Source: Terribacillus saccharophilus
Lineage (GTDB): Bacteria; Bacillota; Bacilli; Bacillales; Amphibacillaceae
Length of the DNA: 64,000 nt
Assembly (NCBI GenBank): GCA_900110015.1
Contig: FOCD01000001.1
Span: forward strand, 434,001 to 498,000
Direction of reading: 5' to 3'
Numbering within the stretch: the stretch's first letter is position 1; each line of letters begins with the position of its first letter. Shown in pieces: positions 17,340 to 25,883 of the stretch. The position numbers and the translations under genes are program-made. The notes beneath the pieces are model-generated. The model was not told where the DNA came from. It saw only the letters and a program-made list of their open reading frames with translations, and did no database searches.

Positions 17340-18386
17340 ATGAAAAAGTGGAGCAAATGGATTGCTATGATGCTGTTAGTAATGTTGCTGGCTGCCTGCA
17401 GCCAGGGAGCGCCTGAATCTAGCGGTGCATCTGGTGGTGGAGAGTCAAACGATGGACCGAAGAAATATGCTTTTGTATTTAAAAATACAGGCAATCCGTA
17501 TGGTGAGAAAATGCTGGACGGTTTTGAAAGTACGATCAAGGAACTGGGCGGAGAAGTAATTCTGCGCTCACCAGATCAGCCAACTGCGGAAGGACAAATT
17601 CAGATAATCGAACAGTTGATCACGCAAAAAGTAGATGTTATCGCAGTAGCTGGAAACGATCCGGATGCATTGGAGCCGGCATTGAAAAAAGCAAAAGATC
17701 AGGGAATCAAAGTTTTGTCAGTCGATTCAGCAGTGAATGCTGCCAGTCGTGATATTCACGTGAACCAAGCTAACCCAGAACGCATTGGAAGGGTACAGAT
17801 CGAAGCTGTATCTGAAATGATCGATGGCGAAGGTCAGATTGCAGTTCTGAGTGCAACAAGCCAGGCTACAAACCAGAATACATGGATCGAATGGATGAAG
17901 AAGGAACTTGAAAAAGAAGATTATAAAGATATTGAACTTGTAAAAGTGGCTTACGGAGACGATTTGCGTGATAAAAGTGTATCCGAAACGGAAGCATTGC
18001 TTAAATCTTACCCTGACTTGAAAGCAATTATTGCACCTACGACTGTTGGAATTGCCGCAGCAGGTAAAGTGCTCACAGACAAAGGTTTGGAAGGACAAAT
18101 AGCTTTGACTGGCCTTGGCTTGCCAAGTGAGATGGCGACTTATATTGAAAGCGGTGTTAGCCCTTGGATGTACCTGTGGAACCCGATTGATGTTGGTAAA
18201 GGAGCTGCTTATGCTGCTTATGAACTGGGTGAAGGCAACATCACTGGCGAACTAGGAGAAAAAGTAGACTTACGTGATCTTGGTGAAGTGGAAGTGGTCG
18301 AAGACGGAGAAGGTACGCAGATTATGCTCGGAGATCCGTTCAAATTCGATGAAACGAATATCGATGAATGGAAGGATGTTTATTGA
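17340..18386 (+). CDS. Sugar ABC transporter substrate-binding lipoprotein (RhaS type)
   Basis: Extracellular lipoprotein of 348 residues. The signal peptide ends in the lipobox LLAAC (Cys at about residue 20), followed by a short Ser/Gly-rich linker and a type I periplasmic-binding domain (YAFVFKNTGNPYGEKMLDGF, QGIKVLSVDS, YPDLKAIIAPTT). It delivers sugar to the two permeases. It is paralogous to the sensor lipoprotein at 9311, with conserved spacing of the D-P-D, W-x-x-W and YPDLK motifs, suggesting that both bind the same or closely related sugars. GGGGAG precedes its ATG, and a strong terminator ends the operon. Confidence 0.9.
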   Translation: MKKWSKWIAMMLLVMLLAACSQGAPESSGASGGGESNDGPKKYAFVFKNTGNPYGEKMLDGFESTIKELGGEVILRSPDQPTAEGQIQIIEQLITQKVDVIAVAGNDPDALEPALKKAKDQGIKVLSVDSAVNAASRDIHVNQANPERIGRVQIEAVSEMIDGEGQIAVLSATSQATNQNTWIEWMKKELEKEDYKDIELVKVAYGDDLRDKSVSETEALLKSYPDLKAIIAPTTVGIAAAGKVLTDKGLEGQIALTGLGLPSEMATYIESGVSPWMYLWNPIDVGKGAAYAAYELGEGNITGELGEKVDLRDLGEVEVVEDGEGTQIMLGDPFKFDETNIDEWKDVY

Positions 18387-18396
18387 TAAGTATTAG

Positions 18397-18425
18397 GCCG
18401 GGGAGCTTTTATCCCCGGTTTTTTA
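18397..18425 (+). terminator. Terminator of the sugar ABC operon
   Basis: CCGGGGA and TCCCCGG flank a 7-base loop and are followed by seven T (18419-18425). Confidence 0.88.
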
Positions 18426-18638
18426 CTAGCAAAATTCATGAAATAGATGTATAGATGGTATTACTAAAGCGGTGACATTTTTAGCACGCAGTCATTGATG
18501 TTTAATTGGTAAACAAATCTTACAAAAGGACATGGCAGGAAGCTTATCGAAATATAGAAGAGAAAACTTAATCTAAGGCCGTATAAAAAGCCATGCAAAA
18601 TTAAATAACAAAAAGACTGGAAACAGGAGGAAAAATAG

Positions 18639-19064
18639 ATGGGATATGAACTTAAAACAAAGGAAACAGACAATAGTGTGCTAGATTTTATCGATACTGT
18701 AGAAAATCCTAAAAAACGAGATGATGCTTATAAGCTTCTGGACATTTTTACAGAGGCAACGGGTCATGAAGCCAAGATGTGGGGTACGAGTATCATTGGA
18801 TTTGGTTCTTATCACTACCGTTATGCAACCGGACACGAAGGGGATGCCCCGCTTGTTGGGTTTTCGCCGAGAAAAGCCAATATTAGTCTTTATCTGGCTC
18901 CGGGTGAACCTGATAGAGAAGAGAGCCTGCTGAAACTTGGAAAACACAAGACTGGTAAGGCTTGTGTGTACATTAACAAAACAGCTGATATTGATGAAAA
19001 TGTCTTGAAACAATTAATACAAGACTCAGTTACTTTTCTAAGAGAAATGTATCCAGAATCATAA
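18639..19064 (+). CDS. DUF1801 domain protein
   Basis: Small soluble protein of 141 residues related to the YdhG-like DUF1801 family. Recognisable segments are KRDDAYKLLDIFTEATGHEA, MWGTSIIGFGSYHYRY, VGFSPRKANISLYL and GKACVYINK. No enzymatic activity is established for the family; some members are fused to DNA-binding or iron-binding proteins. CAGGAGG lies upstream of the ATG. It appears monocistronic and has no evident link to sugar metabolism. Confidence 0.85.
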   Translation: MGYELKTKETDNSVLDFIDTVENPKKRDDAYKLLDIFTEATGHEAKMWGTSIIGFGSYHYRYATGHEGDAPLVGFSPRKANISLYLAPGEPDREESLLKLGKHKTGKACVYINKTADIDENVLKQLIQDSVTFLREMYPES

Positions 19065-19071
19065 GGACTGA

Positions 19072-19092
19072 TGCCAGCAAATTGAGCTGGCA
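19072..19092 (+). terminator. Weak hairpin after the DUF1801 gene
   Basis: TGCCAGC and GCTGGCA form a 7-base stem around AAATTGA. Only a short T-rich tail follows, so termination may be partial. Confidence 0.35.
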
Positions 19093-19099
19093 ATGTATT

Positions 19100-19113
19100 T
19101 GAAAGCGTTATCA
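19100..19113 (+). promoter_or_regulatory. Perfect cre upstream of the AraA-like isomerase
   Basis: TGAAAGCGTTATCA fits the cre consensus TGWAAGCGYTWNCA at every position. It lies 54 bases before the start codon, implying carbon catabolite control of the isomerase gene. Confidence 0.7.
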
Positions 19114-19167
19114 TTATTGAAAATAACTAGCGGGCAGCTTTTATCCACGTTTTTAGGAGGAGAGTAC

Positions 19168-20643
19168 ATGAAAAAAGCGAGAATTGGACTATATTCTGTA
19201 GGGTTGGAGGCTTATTGGAGTCAGTTTCCTACATTAAAAGAACGCTTGCTAGGATACAACCAGCATGTGAAGGACCAGATAGAGCAATGGGCAGATGTAT
19301 GCAATTTCGGTCTGGTAGATTCGGAGCAAGCTGGCAGAACGGCCGGAGAATACTTTCAAGAGAATCAGGTGGATCTTATTTTCTGTCACGCCGCAACGTA
19401 TTGTACGAGTGCTTCCATACTGCCGATTCATCGAATGTGTTCTGCTCCAGTCATTTTCCTTAATCTCCAGCCGACTCGCCAAATCAATTATGCAAAAACT
19501 TCTACTGAGGAATGGCTTGCACATTGTGGCGCTTGTCCAGTACCTGAATTTGCGAATGCGTGTCACCGAGCAAACATCTCATATCATGTTGTGAATGGTT
19601 TACTTGGACTCACAGAAACTCCATCTGTTTCTATAGCAAATGAAGTGACAGTTGAGGAACCGGAGGCAATTGCCGCTTGGGAACAGATCAAGGAATGGAC
19701 TGTGGCAGCGACTGTTAAGCGCAGCCTGCAATATAGTAATTTCGGTTTTCTTGGAAACACATACAGCGGCATGCTGGATATGTACAGTGATTTTACTATG
19801 CTGCAGTCACAGCTGGGTATTCATGTAGACGTATTAGAAATTGGAGACTTAAAAGAACAATTAGAACAAGTGTCGGACGAAGAAATGCAGTCAAAACGAG
19901 CAGAAATAGAAAGTGTATTTACAATCAGTGACGATTCACACAGTGACCCGATTGCCAAGAAACCGACAGAGAATCAATTAAATTGGGCGGCAAAAGTGGC
20001 TGCAGCTGAGGAACAGCTCGCTGATCAAAGGAATTTAGCTGCTTTGACTTACTATTACCATGGTGCACCTGGCAGTGAGGAGGAAGCATTGCAGGCAGGA
20101 ATGATTGTCGGGAACAGTCTGCTCACAGCTAAGCATGTACCATGTGCTGGAGAAGGAGACTTGAAGACAAATATTGCAATGAAGATCTGTGACTTACTCG
20201 ATGCAGGCGGCAGTTTTGCTGAAATTGTACTTACAGATTATGTAGAAGGAACGATTTTGCTTGGTCATGATGGTCCATTCCATATAGCTATAGCAAAGGA
20301 TAAGCCTATATTGCGCGGAATGGGTTTATATCATGGAAAGCAGGGTTCAGGAGTAGCTGTAGAAGCCAAAGTGAAAGCAGGCCCTGTTACTACATTAAAT
20401 GTAACCCAGACAGTTGAAGGGAAAGTAAAATTCATAATCAGTGAAGGAAAGGCAATAGATGCTCCAATCATGCAAATTGGAAATACGCAGACCCATGTCA
20501 GCTTCAATGAGCATCCAGATACTTATATGACGAGATGGTTTAAGGAAGCCCCAACACATCATTGTGCACTGGCAGTGGGAAAGATAGCGTCTCAGCTTGA
20601 GAAAATTTCCGTATTGCTAGATGTAGAGTATGTGATTCTGTAA
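19168..20643 (+). CDS. L-arabinose/L-fucose isomerase-family protein, substrate unknown
   Basis: Protein of 491 residues resembling the FucI/AraA sugar isomerase superfamily in length and layout. The N-terminal region has the typical LIFCHAATYCTSASILP and VIFLNLQP strands and LGNTYSGMLDMYSDFTMLQ. The later part has PCAGEGDLKTNIAMKICDLL, where the acidic metal ligand is expected, LLGHDGPFHIA and GNTQTHVSF. It is clearly distinct from ordinary AraA. The ATG at 19168 has AGGAGG 8 bases upstream; the longer frame from 19093 would run through the cre. No kinase or epimerase gene is adjacent, so the pathway it serves is not evident. It may isomerise an L-sugar imported by the neighbouring ABC system. 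Confidence 0.78.
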   Translation: MKKARIGLYSVGLEAYWSQFPTLKERLLGYNQHVKDQIEQWADVCNFGLVDSEQAGRTAGEYFQENQVDLIFCHAATYCTSASILPIHRMCSAPVIFLNLQPTRQINYAKTSTEEWLAHCGACPVPEFANACHRANISYHVVNGLLGLTETPSVSIANEVTVEEPEAIAAWEQIKEWTVAATVKRSLQYSNFGFLGNTYSGMLDMYSDFTMLQSQLGIHVDVLEIGDLKEQLEQVSDEEMQSKRAEIESVFTISDDSHSDPIAKKPTENQLNWAAKVAAAEEQLADQRNLAALTYYYHGAPGSEEEALQAGMIVGNSLLTAKHVPCAGEGDLKTNIAMKICDLLDAGGSFAEIVLTDYVEGTILLGHDGPFHIAIAKDKPILRGMGLYHGKQGSGVAVEAKVKAGPVTTLNVTQTVEGKVKFIISEGKAIDAPIMQIGNTQTHVSFNEHPDTYMTRWFKEAPTHHCALAVGKIASQLEKISVLLDVEYVIL

Positions 20644-20681
20644 ATTTACCGTCCTCAAAATCACTATATTCTAACTGAACC

Positions 20682-20737
20682 GACTTCAATTGTTAACCAT
20701 AATTTTATTATGTTAACAATTGAAGTCACTTTTTTCT
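20682..20737 (+). terminator. Strong terminator after the isomerase
   Basis: GACTTCAATTGTTAA pairs with TTAACAATTGAAGTC, the stem continues with CATAAT/ATTATG after one bulged base, and a T-run follows. It is one of the longest stems in the window. Confidence 0.88.
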
Positions 20738-20825
20738 CAAAATTATGTCTTTCATCTAGCCAGCAGAAGAAACTCTGTGATACTATTTTACCTATGTAAA
20801 GAAAAAGCGTAATGGAGAGAGACAC

Positions 20826-22175
20826 ATGAAGGTAGCAAAATTTGGTGGTAGTTCAGTAGCAAGTGCGGAACAGCTCCGCAAAGTAGCACAAATCGTGAAA
20901 GCTGATCAGGAGCGGAAGTTTATCGTCGTTTCTGCACCAGGTAAGCGAGATAAATCAGATACTAAGGTGACAGACTTACTTATTGCTATCGGAGAAGCGC
21001 ATAGCAAAGGGGAAGACGTCAGTACACAGGTAGAAAGAGTTTTGTCACGATTTCGGTCCATTGTTGAGGAACTAGAGCTCGATAATAATTTGATTGAGCA
21101 AATAGCGGATCAATTGACGGGCATCCTGTCTGATTCAATTCCTGCAGTTAATAAAATGGATGCATTAAAGGCGACAGGGGAAGATTCCCTTGCCAAGGTA
21201 TTCAGTGCTTACCTCAATAAATTAGGCGTGCAAGCAGCGTATGTGAATCCTCAAGAAGCAGGCTTGCTTGTAAGAGAGGAATTAGGCGGTGCACGAATAT
21301 TGGATGAGAGCTTCGAGCTTTTGTACAAGCTGCGTGACCGTGATGGAGTACTTGTCATTCCGGGCTTCTTTGGCTATACAAAAGAAGGTAAGCTTGCAAC
21401 ATTCCCACGGGGCGGATCTGATATTACCGGTTCTATCGTAAGTGCAGGCGTGAAAGCTTCTTTATACGAGAACTTTACCGATGTGGATAGTGTTTACAGT
21501 GTAAACCCGAATATCGTCGATCATCCAAAAGAGATCAACACATTGACATACCGGGAAATGCGTGAGTTGTCTTATGCAGGTTTTTCGGTCTTCCATGATG
21601 AAGCACTGATTCCTGCCTTCCAAGCAAAAATACCAGTATGTGTGAAAAATACAAACAATCCTTCTGCACCTGGTACGATGATTGTTGCCGAAAGGGAAGT
21701 AGCTGGTAATCCAGTTATCGGGATCGCCAGTGATACAGGCTTTTTGAGTATCTATATCAGCAAATACTTAATGAACCGTGAGCTAGGGTTCGGACGGAAA
21801 TTGCTGCAAATACTTGAAGAAGAGAATATCTCATTCGAGCATGCGCCATCCGGAATCGACGATATGAGCGTAATCCTCCGTGAAAGCCAGCTGCCGCCTG
21901 ACAAAGAAGCAATTGTCGTTCGCAGACTTAAAGAAGAACTGCAAGCAGATCAAGTATCGATTGATCGTGATCTGGCTATGATCATGATTGTTGGTGAAGG
22001 AATGATCGAGACAATTGGTGTATCTAGCACTGCTACAAAAGCATTCACTGATGCGAATGTGAATATCGAAATGATTAACCAAGGGTCCTCTGAAGTATCC
22101 TTGATGTTCGGTGTAAAAGCACGTCAAATCAATGAAGCTGTGCAATCTTTGTATTCAGCATTTTTCCAGAAATAA
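20826..22175 (+). CDS. yclM: Aspartate kinase (YclM/ThrD type)
   Basis: Aspartokinase of 449 residues that phosphorylates L-aspartate, the first step towards lysine, threonine, methionine and diaminopimelate. It has the N-terminal KVAKFGGSSVA, GRGGSDITGS-like segment FPRGGSDITGSIVS, TDVDSVYSVNP-like FTDVDSVYSVNPNI, and two C-terminal ACT domains from about residue 310. The length and single-gene context match the monofunctional B. subtilis YclM rather than the lysC or dapG isozymes. GGAGAGA lies upstream of the ATG. It is bracketed by terminators and so is transcribed alone. No lysine riboswitch is visible in the short leader. Confidence 0.93.
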   Translation: MKVAKFGGSSVASAEQLRKVAQIVKADQERKFIVVSAPGKRDKSDTKVTDLLIAIGEAHSKGEDVSTQVERVLSRFRSIVEELELDNNLIEQIADQLTGILSDSIPAVNKMDALKATGEDSLAKVFSAYLNKLGVQAAYVNPQEAGLLVREELGGARILDESFELLYKLRDRDGVLVIPGFFGYTKEGKLATFPRGGSDITGSIVSAGVKASLYENFTDVDSVYSVNPNIVDHPKEINTLTYREMRELSYAGFSVFHDEALIPAFQAKIPVCVKNTNNPSAPGTMIVAEREVAGNPVIGIASDTGFLSIYISKYLMNRELGFGRKLLQILEEENISFEHAPSGIDDMSVILRESQLPPDKEAIVVRRLKEELQADQVSIDRDLAMIMIVGEGMIETIGVSSTATKAFTDANVNIEMINQGSSEVSLMFGVKARQINEAVQSLYSAFFQK

Positions 22176-22177
22176 AG

Positions 22178-22218
22178 AATCCGGGCAGCGTCTTTTCAGA
22201 CGTTGTCCGGATTTTTAA
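22178..22218 (+). terminator. Terminator after aspartokinase
   Basis: AATCCGGGCAGCGTCT pairs with AGACGTTGTCCGGATT (G-T pairs allowed) and is followed by TTTT. Confidence 0.88.
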
Positions 22219-22654
22219 CTTTAAATCTAAAGAACTGCTATCTGGTATACTCCTCTTACGGCTTTTTAGCCCCTTTATAGCATTAGTAAAAACCTTCTTC
22301 AATCTTTTGAAAGGGTTTTCAATTATTTCTTTTAAACTTCAATACATTTTAGTCCTCAAGAATGATTCTTTAGTCTTTTAAAATTATATTGGATAAGCTC
22401 CCTTTTAATAGATCGATAATCAGTTTGTATATATAAACTGTACATTAGTTCTATTGATTGTACTTACTCAGATGCTGAATAAACGGCAGGCATTGTCTGT
22501 TACTCAAAGGATGTTTCGATTTAATCTCCAATGGTAATCCTGTAAGTGGATTCAAACCTTATATTGCATGAAGGGTATAAAACTGAAGGTTATATGAAGT
22601 GAGCATTTAAATAGCGGAGTATATCGAACAGAAAATTGTTTTCTATTTAATAAA

Positions 22655-22670
22655 TGCAATACTTTGCAGA
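22655..22670. repeat. First copy of a TGCAA-N4-TTGCA palindrome
   Basis: TGCAATACTTTGCAGA, nearly identical to the copy at 22912-22928. The symmetric arms TGCAA and TTGCA suggest a dimeric regulator site. Distance between the copies is about 257 bases. Confidence 0.4.
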
Positions 22671-22911
22671 AGCAACTACTAAATAATGCATACTTACATT
22701 AGTGGGTCTTTTTAGTGGCAAGGATGTTTTCATTCCTCCAAGAAACCTAGACTTTTCCCTGTTTATATAAAGGTTTCGCTCATTAACATCTTTGGGCGGA
22801 AATAGTGGGTTAGAGGTATAGATTTGATCAAAATTTGGAGAAAAAGTCACTCCTTGCATGTCAAAAATCTTATTATTGCTAATTTCTGCAGACTAGTTTA
22901 CGCTATATATG

Positions 22912-22928
22912 TGCAAAACTTTGCAGGA
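22912..22928. repeat. Second copy of the palindrome, overlapping the bkdR leader
   Basis: TGCAAAACTTTGCAGGA has arms TGCAAA and TTTGCA and includes the AGGA ribosome binding site of the regulator gene. A protein bound here would cover the translation start region and could autoregulate the operon. Confidence 0.4.
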
Positions 22929-22938
22929 TGTGATTATA

Positions 22939-24951
22939 TTGAAACAATTACTTATTGTTGGAGCAGGAGAAGAAGCAGTTGAATTCATTAAATTGTTCCA
23001 ACGGAAAAAAGGCTTTCGGATAGTTGGGATGCTAGTCAAACAACCAAGTGCAATCGTGAAATATCAAGCTGAACGATTAGATATTCTTCTCTGGAAAGAC
23101 GTGACGGCGGAATCGCTTGATCATGTCGACTTTGTGCTGGAAACTTCAGAAAGATTAGCAGACTACCTTGAACCGACTTCCTGCAAAGCGGAAATCATAT
23201 CCGGACAAAGTGCACAGCTGATGCTAGCATTCGCATCTCAAGAAGAGACAGAGAAAACTTCTACATATAATAACCAGCAGTTTCGCAGTAAAACGCTGGA
23301 GTACTTGCATGAGGGGGTCCTGTGCGTCAATCGTCAGGACGAGATTATATATATTAACGAAGCAGCCGAAAAACTGCTTGGCAGCAAGAAGCACCAAATG
23401 ATAGGACAACCGATAACACGGGTTCTGCCTAAATCGAGGCTGCCAGAGACTATTCGAAAAAGAGAGCGCTACGTGGATGAACAGCTAAGACTTCCTTCCG
23501 GTATTGAGATTGTCTATACCTGTGCTCCGATGGAAAATGACCAAGAGGAAGTAACTGGCGCTTTTACTGTAATGAAGAAAACAATTGATATAGTTGCTTT
23601 GGCAGAAAAACTTACAGATGCCAGAGAAGTGAAGTCGATGTTGGAAGCAATTATCGATTCTTCGCAAGAAGCGATCAGTGTAGTAGATGAAAATGGCATC
23701 GGTTTGATTGTCAATCCTGCTTATACACGGCTAACCGGATATACTTCTGAGCAGATAGTCGGGAAGCCGGCTATGACGGATATCATGGAAGGGGAGAGCT
23801 TGCATATGCAGGTTCTTCGGACGCGCAGACCTGCCACGGGTGCTCGGTTACGCGTCGGAAAGCACGGTAAAGAAATGATGGTCAATGCGGCGCCAATCAT
23901 TGTTGATGGAAAACTTCGCGGAAGTGTTGGAGTGCTGCATGATATCTCAGAGCTGCATGAGCTGCAGGATGAAGTACAGCGAGCACGAAAGATTATCCGC
24001 AGTTTGGAAAACAAATACACGTTGAATGATGTTATAGCTGATTCTGAAACGATGCAAGTCACACTCGAACAAGTCAAATTCGCTGTAAATGCAGATGCGC
24101 CATGTCTTTTGCGTGGAGATGCAGGTGTAGGAAAGGGTATGTTTGCAGCTATTATCCATAATGAGAGCAAACGACGCCATCGGCCATTTATCCGAGTAGA
24201 TTGTGCAGTTGGTGATGAACAAAGTTTAGAAAAACAGCTGTTCGGATCACTGCGCAACAGTCACGCTACTGGAATGATCGAAAAAAGTGACGGCGGCACT
24301 CTGTTTCTTGATGATATTGATGGCATGCCAATTCGTGTCCAGGAAAAGCTTTCAGATTTCATGGCTACAGGCAAACTGCAGCTCGCCTCCGGGAAATCGA
24401 AACAAGTGGATGTTCGGATAATAGTTAGTGCGCGTCATCCGTTAGAGCGCGCCGTTTTCGAAAAACGTTTTTATGAACCATTTTTCGAGAGAATAAAGCG
24501 TATAACGATTTATATACCCGCTTTAGCTGAACGGATGAAAGATTTCGAAGGCCTGTTATCCACAATTGTCCACAAGCAGAATCAGCTGCTTCAGTGTTCG
24601 GTTCAATCCATTTCTGAATCATCAATCGATGTATTGAAAGAAAAGAAATGGACCCATAATGTAAAAGAGTTGGAAACAACAGTGGCCCAAGCGATGACAT
24701 TTCTGGAGAAGAAGGAACATGTGATCCAGCCGAAGCATTTGCAGATTTCTTCCTTGGATCAGCAGTCCTTTGCGGGCACATTACAGGAACAGGTGGAGAA
24801 CCTGGAGAAGCAGCTGATTGAATCTGCTCTTCGGGCGAACGACTTCAATAAAAAAGCGACGGCAGATCAGCTTGGAGTGTCGATTCGTAATCTTTACTAT
24901 AAGATGGATAAATATGATTTTGATAGAAGTGGCATGCAAGATTTTTCATAA
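22939..24951 (+). CDS. bkdR: BkdR-like AAA+ regulator lacking the GAFTGA motif
   Basis: Regulator of about 670 residues that precedes the bkd genes, as BkdR does in B. subtilis. Its N-terminal domain looks Rossmann-like (LLIVGAGEEAVEF). Two PAS domains follow, then an NtrC-type AAA+ domain with Walker A GDAGVGKG and Walker B GGTLFLDDID, and a C-terminal Fis helix-turn-helix (KATADQLGVSIRNLYYKMDK). Between LFG (residue 434) and GGTLFL only 15 residues remain, GAFTGA is absent, and the arginine-finger segment is altered (RFYEPFFER). Such a protein should not activate sigma-54. TTG at 22939 is chosen because AGGA lies 10 bases upstream and the protein begins on the Rossmann strand; ATG 22909 is an alternative. 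Confidence 0.85.
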   Translation: MKQLLIVGAGEEAVEFIKLFQRKKGFRIVGMLVKQPSAIVKYQAERLDILLWKDVTAESLDHVDFVLETSERLADYLEPTSCKAEIISGQSAQLMLAFASQEETEKTSTYNNQQFRSKTLEYLHEGVLCVNRQDEIIYINEAAEKLLGSKKHQMIGQPITRVLPKSRLPETIRKRERYVDEQLRLPSGIEIVYTCAPMENDQEEVTGAFTVMKKTIDIVALAEKLTDAREVKSMLEAIIDSSQEAISVVDENGIGLIVNPAYTRLTGYTSEQIVGKPAMTDIMEGESLHMQVLRTRRPATGARLRVGKHGKEMMVNAAPIIVDGKLRGSVGVLHDISELHELQDEVQRARKIIRSLENKYTLNDVIADSETMQVTLEQVKFAVNADAPCLLRGDAGVGKGMFAAIIHNESKRRHRPFIRVDCAVGDEQSLEKQLFGSLRNSHATGMIEKSDGGTLFLDDIDGMPIRVQEKLSDFMATGKLQLASGKSKQVDVRIIVSARHPLERAVFEKRFYEPFFERIKRITIYIPALAERMKDFEGLLSTIVHKQNQLLQCSVQSISESSIDVLKEKKWTHNVKELETTVAQAMTFLEKKEHVIQPKHLQISSLDQQSFAGTLQEQVENLEKQLIESALRANDFNKKATADQLGVSIRNLYYKMDKYDFDRSGMQDFS

Positions 24952-24969
24952 TGGGGAAGGAAGAATACG

Positions 24970-25872
24970 ATGCATAAGTTTACCGCTCTTGAAAAAATGG
25001 CGGCTGCGAAGCAGGGTTTCACTATTGCGATAGCAGCTGCAGATGATCCTTCCATTCTTAAGGCAGTAAAGAAATCGGCCGATCAGAAGATAGCAACATT
25101 TCTTTTGTATGGAGATATTGATCGGCTAAAACAGTTTATGAAAGAAGAACTGCTGACAGAAGATAATATTACCTGTATCCACGCGCCATCCGCAGACAGA
25201 GCCACAGATATGGCAATAGAAGCTTGGAAATCAGGCAAGGCGGATATGCTGATGAAAGGTATTGTCAGCACAGATGTGCTGGCGGGGAAGATTTTGAAGG
25301 ATAAAACAATGCTCAAGCCAGGCAGTATCCTGTCGCAGCTCGCCATCTTTGATATTCCTTCGTATCATAAGTTGCTTTTCCTGACGGATGCAGGTATTAA
25401 TATTGCACCGTCGTTAGAAATAAAGAAGAAAATCTTGGACAATGCAGTATCTGTATACACGAAGATGCTCCACGCAGAACCTAAAGTCGCCGCACTTGCC
25501 GCTACTGAGAAGGTGAACTCTGCCATGCCGGCGACGACTGACGCTGCGCTGCTATCTGTCATGCAGCAGCGCGGGCAGATAACAAATTGTCAAATTGATG
25601 GTCCACTTGCACTGGACAGTGCATTATCATCTCAATCGGCTGCTATCAAAAAAATTGATTCGACTGTTGCGGGAGATGCGGATATCCTATTGGTCCCGGA
25701 AATTGAAAGTGGAAATATGCTATATAAATCATTTACCTATACAGCAGGAGCTGTAAGTGCTTCCTTGCTTGTTGGAACAAAATCACCTGTAATCCTCACA
25801 TCCCGTGCGGACGACAGCAACAGTAAATATTTTGCAATATGCTTCGCAATAGCGGCAGCATCACTTGCCTAG
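24970..25872 (+). CDS. ptb: Phosphate butyryltransferase
   Basis: Acyltransferase of 300 residues that exchanges CoA of butyryl- or branched-chain acyl-CoA for phosphate. It belongs to the Pta/Ptb family: [49 protein letters not shown] and [11 protein letters not shown] are typical. GGGGAAGG precedes the ATG, 18 bases after the regulator's stop. With Buk it converts branched acyl-CoA made by the keto acid dehydrogenase to the free acid with ATP gain, or in reverse supplies primers for branched fatty acids. The ptb-bcd-buk-lpdV-bkdAA-bkdAB-bkdB order is that of B. subtilis. Confidence 0.94.
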   Translation: MHKFTALEKMAAAKQGFTIAIAAADDPSILKAVKKSADQKIATFLLYGDIDRLKQFMKEELLTEDNITCIHAPSADRATDMAIEAWKSGKADMLMKGIVSTDVLAGKILKDKTMLKPGSILSQLAIFDIPSYHKLLFLTDAGINIAPSLEIKKKILDNAVSVYTKMLHAEPKVAALAATEKVNSAMPATTDAALLSVMQQRGQITNCQIDGPLALDSALSSQSAAIKKIDSTVAGDADILLVPEIESGNMLYKSFTYTAGAVSASLLVGTKSPVILTSRADDSNSKYFAICFAIAAASLA

Positions 25873-25883
25873 GAGGAACTAAG

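Larger units (their letters stand above)
22219..22938. other. AT-rich region without a convincing gene
   Basis: About 700 bases separate the aspartokinase terminator from the bkdR-like gene. Longest open stretches are on the minus strand: a 70-codon frame at 22859-22647 beginning MQGVTFSPNFDQIYTSNPLF, and a 35-codon stop-bounded fragment near 22551-22446 with a coding-like composition (GLNPLTGLPLEIKSKHPL). Neither is recognised nor has a good ribosome binding site. The region may be remains of a decayed gene. It also holds two copies of a palindrome (22655 and 22912) and presumably the bkd promoter. Confidence 0.4.

Noticed and set aside
20739-20825. Lysine riboswitch before aspartokinase
   Set aside because: The leader between the preceding terminator and the gene is under 90 bases and lacks the multi-helix L-box core.
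22716-22731. Possible sigma-54 promoter (TGGCA) before the bkd regulator
   Set aside because: The required TTGC -12 element is absent at the right distance.
22647-22859. Minus-strand frame of 70 codons in the AT-rich gap
   Set aside because: No ribosome binding site, no recognisable family, and isolated; listed only as possible debris.
23721-24257. Minus-strand frame of 178 codons inside the bkdR-like gene
   Set aside because: Antisense shadow; the plus strand carries clear PAS and AAA+ motifs.
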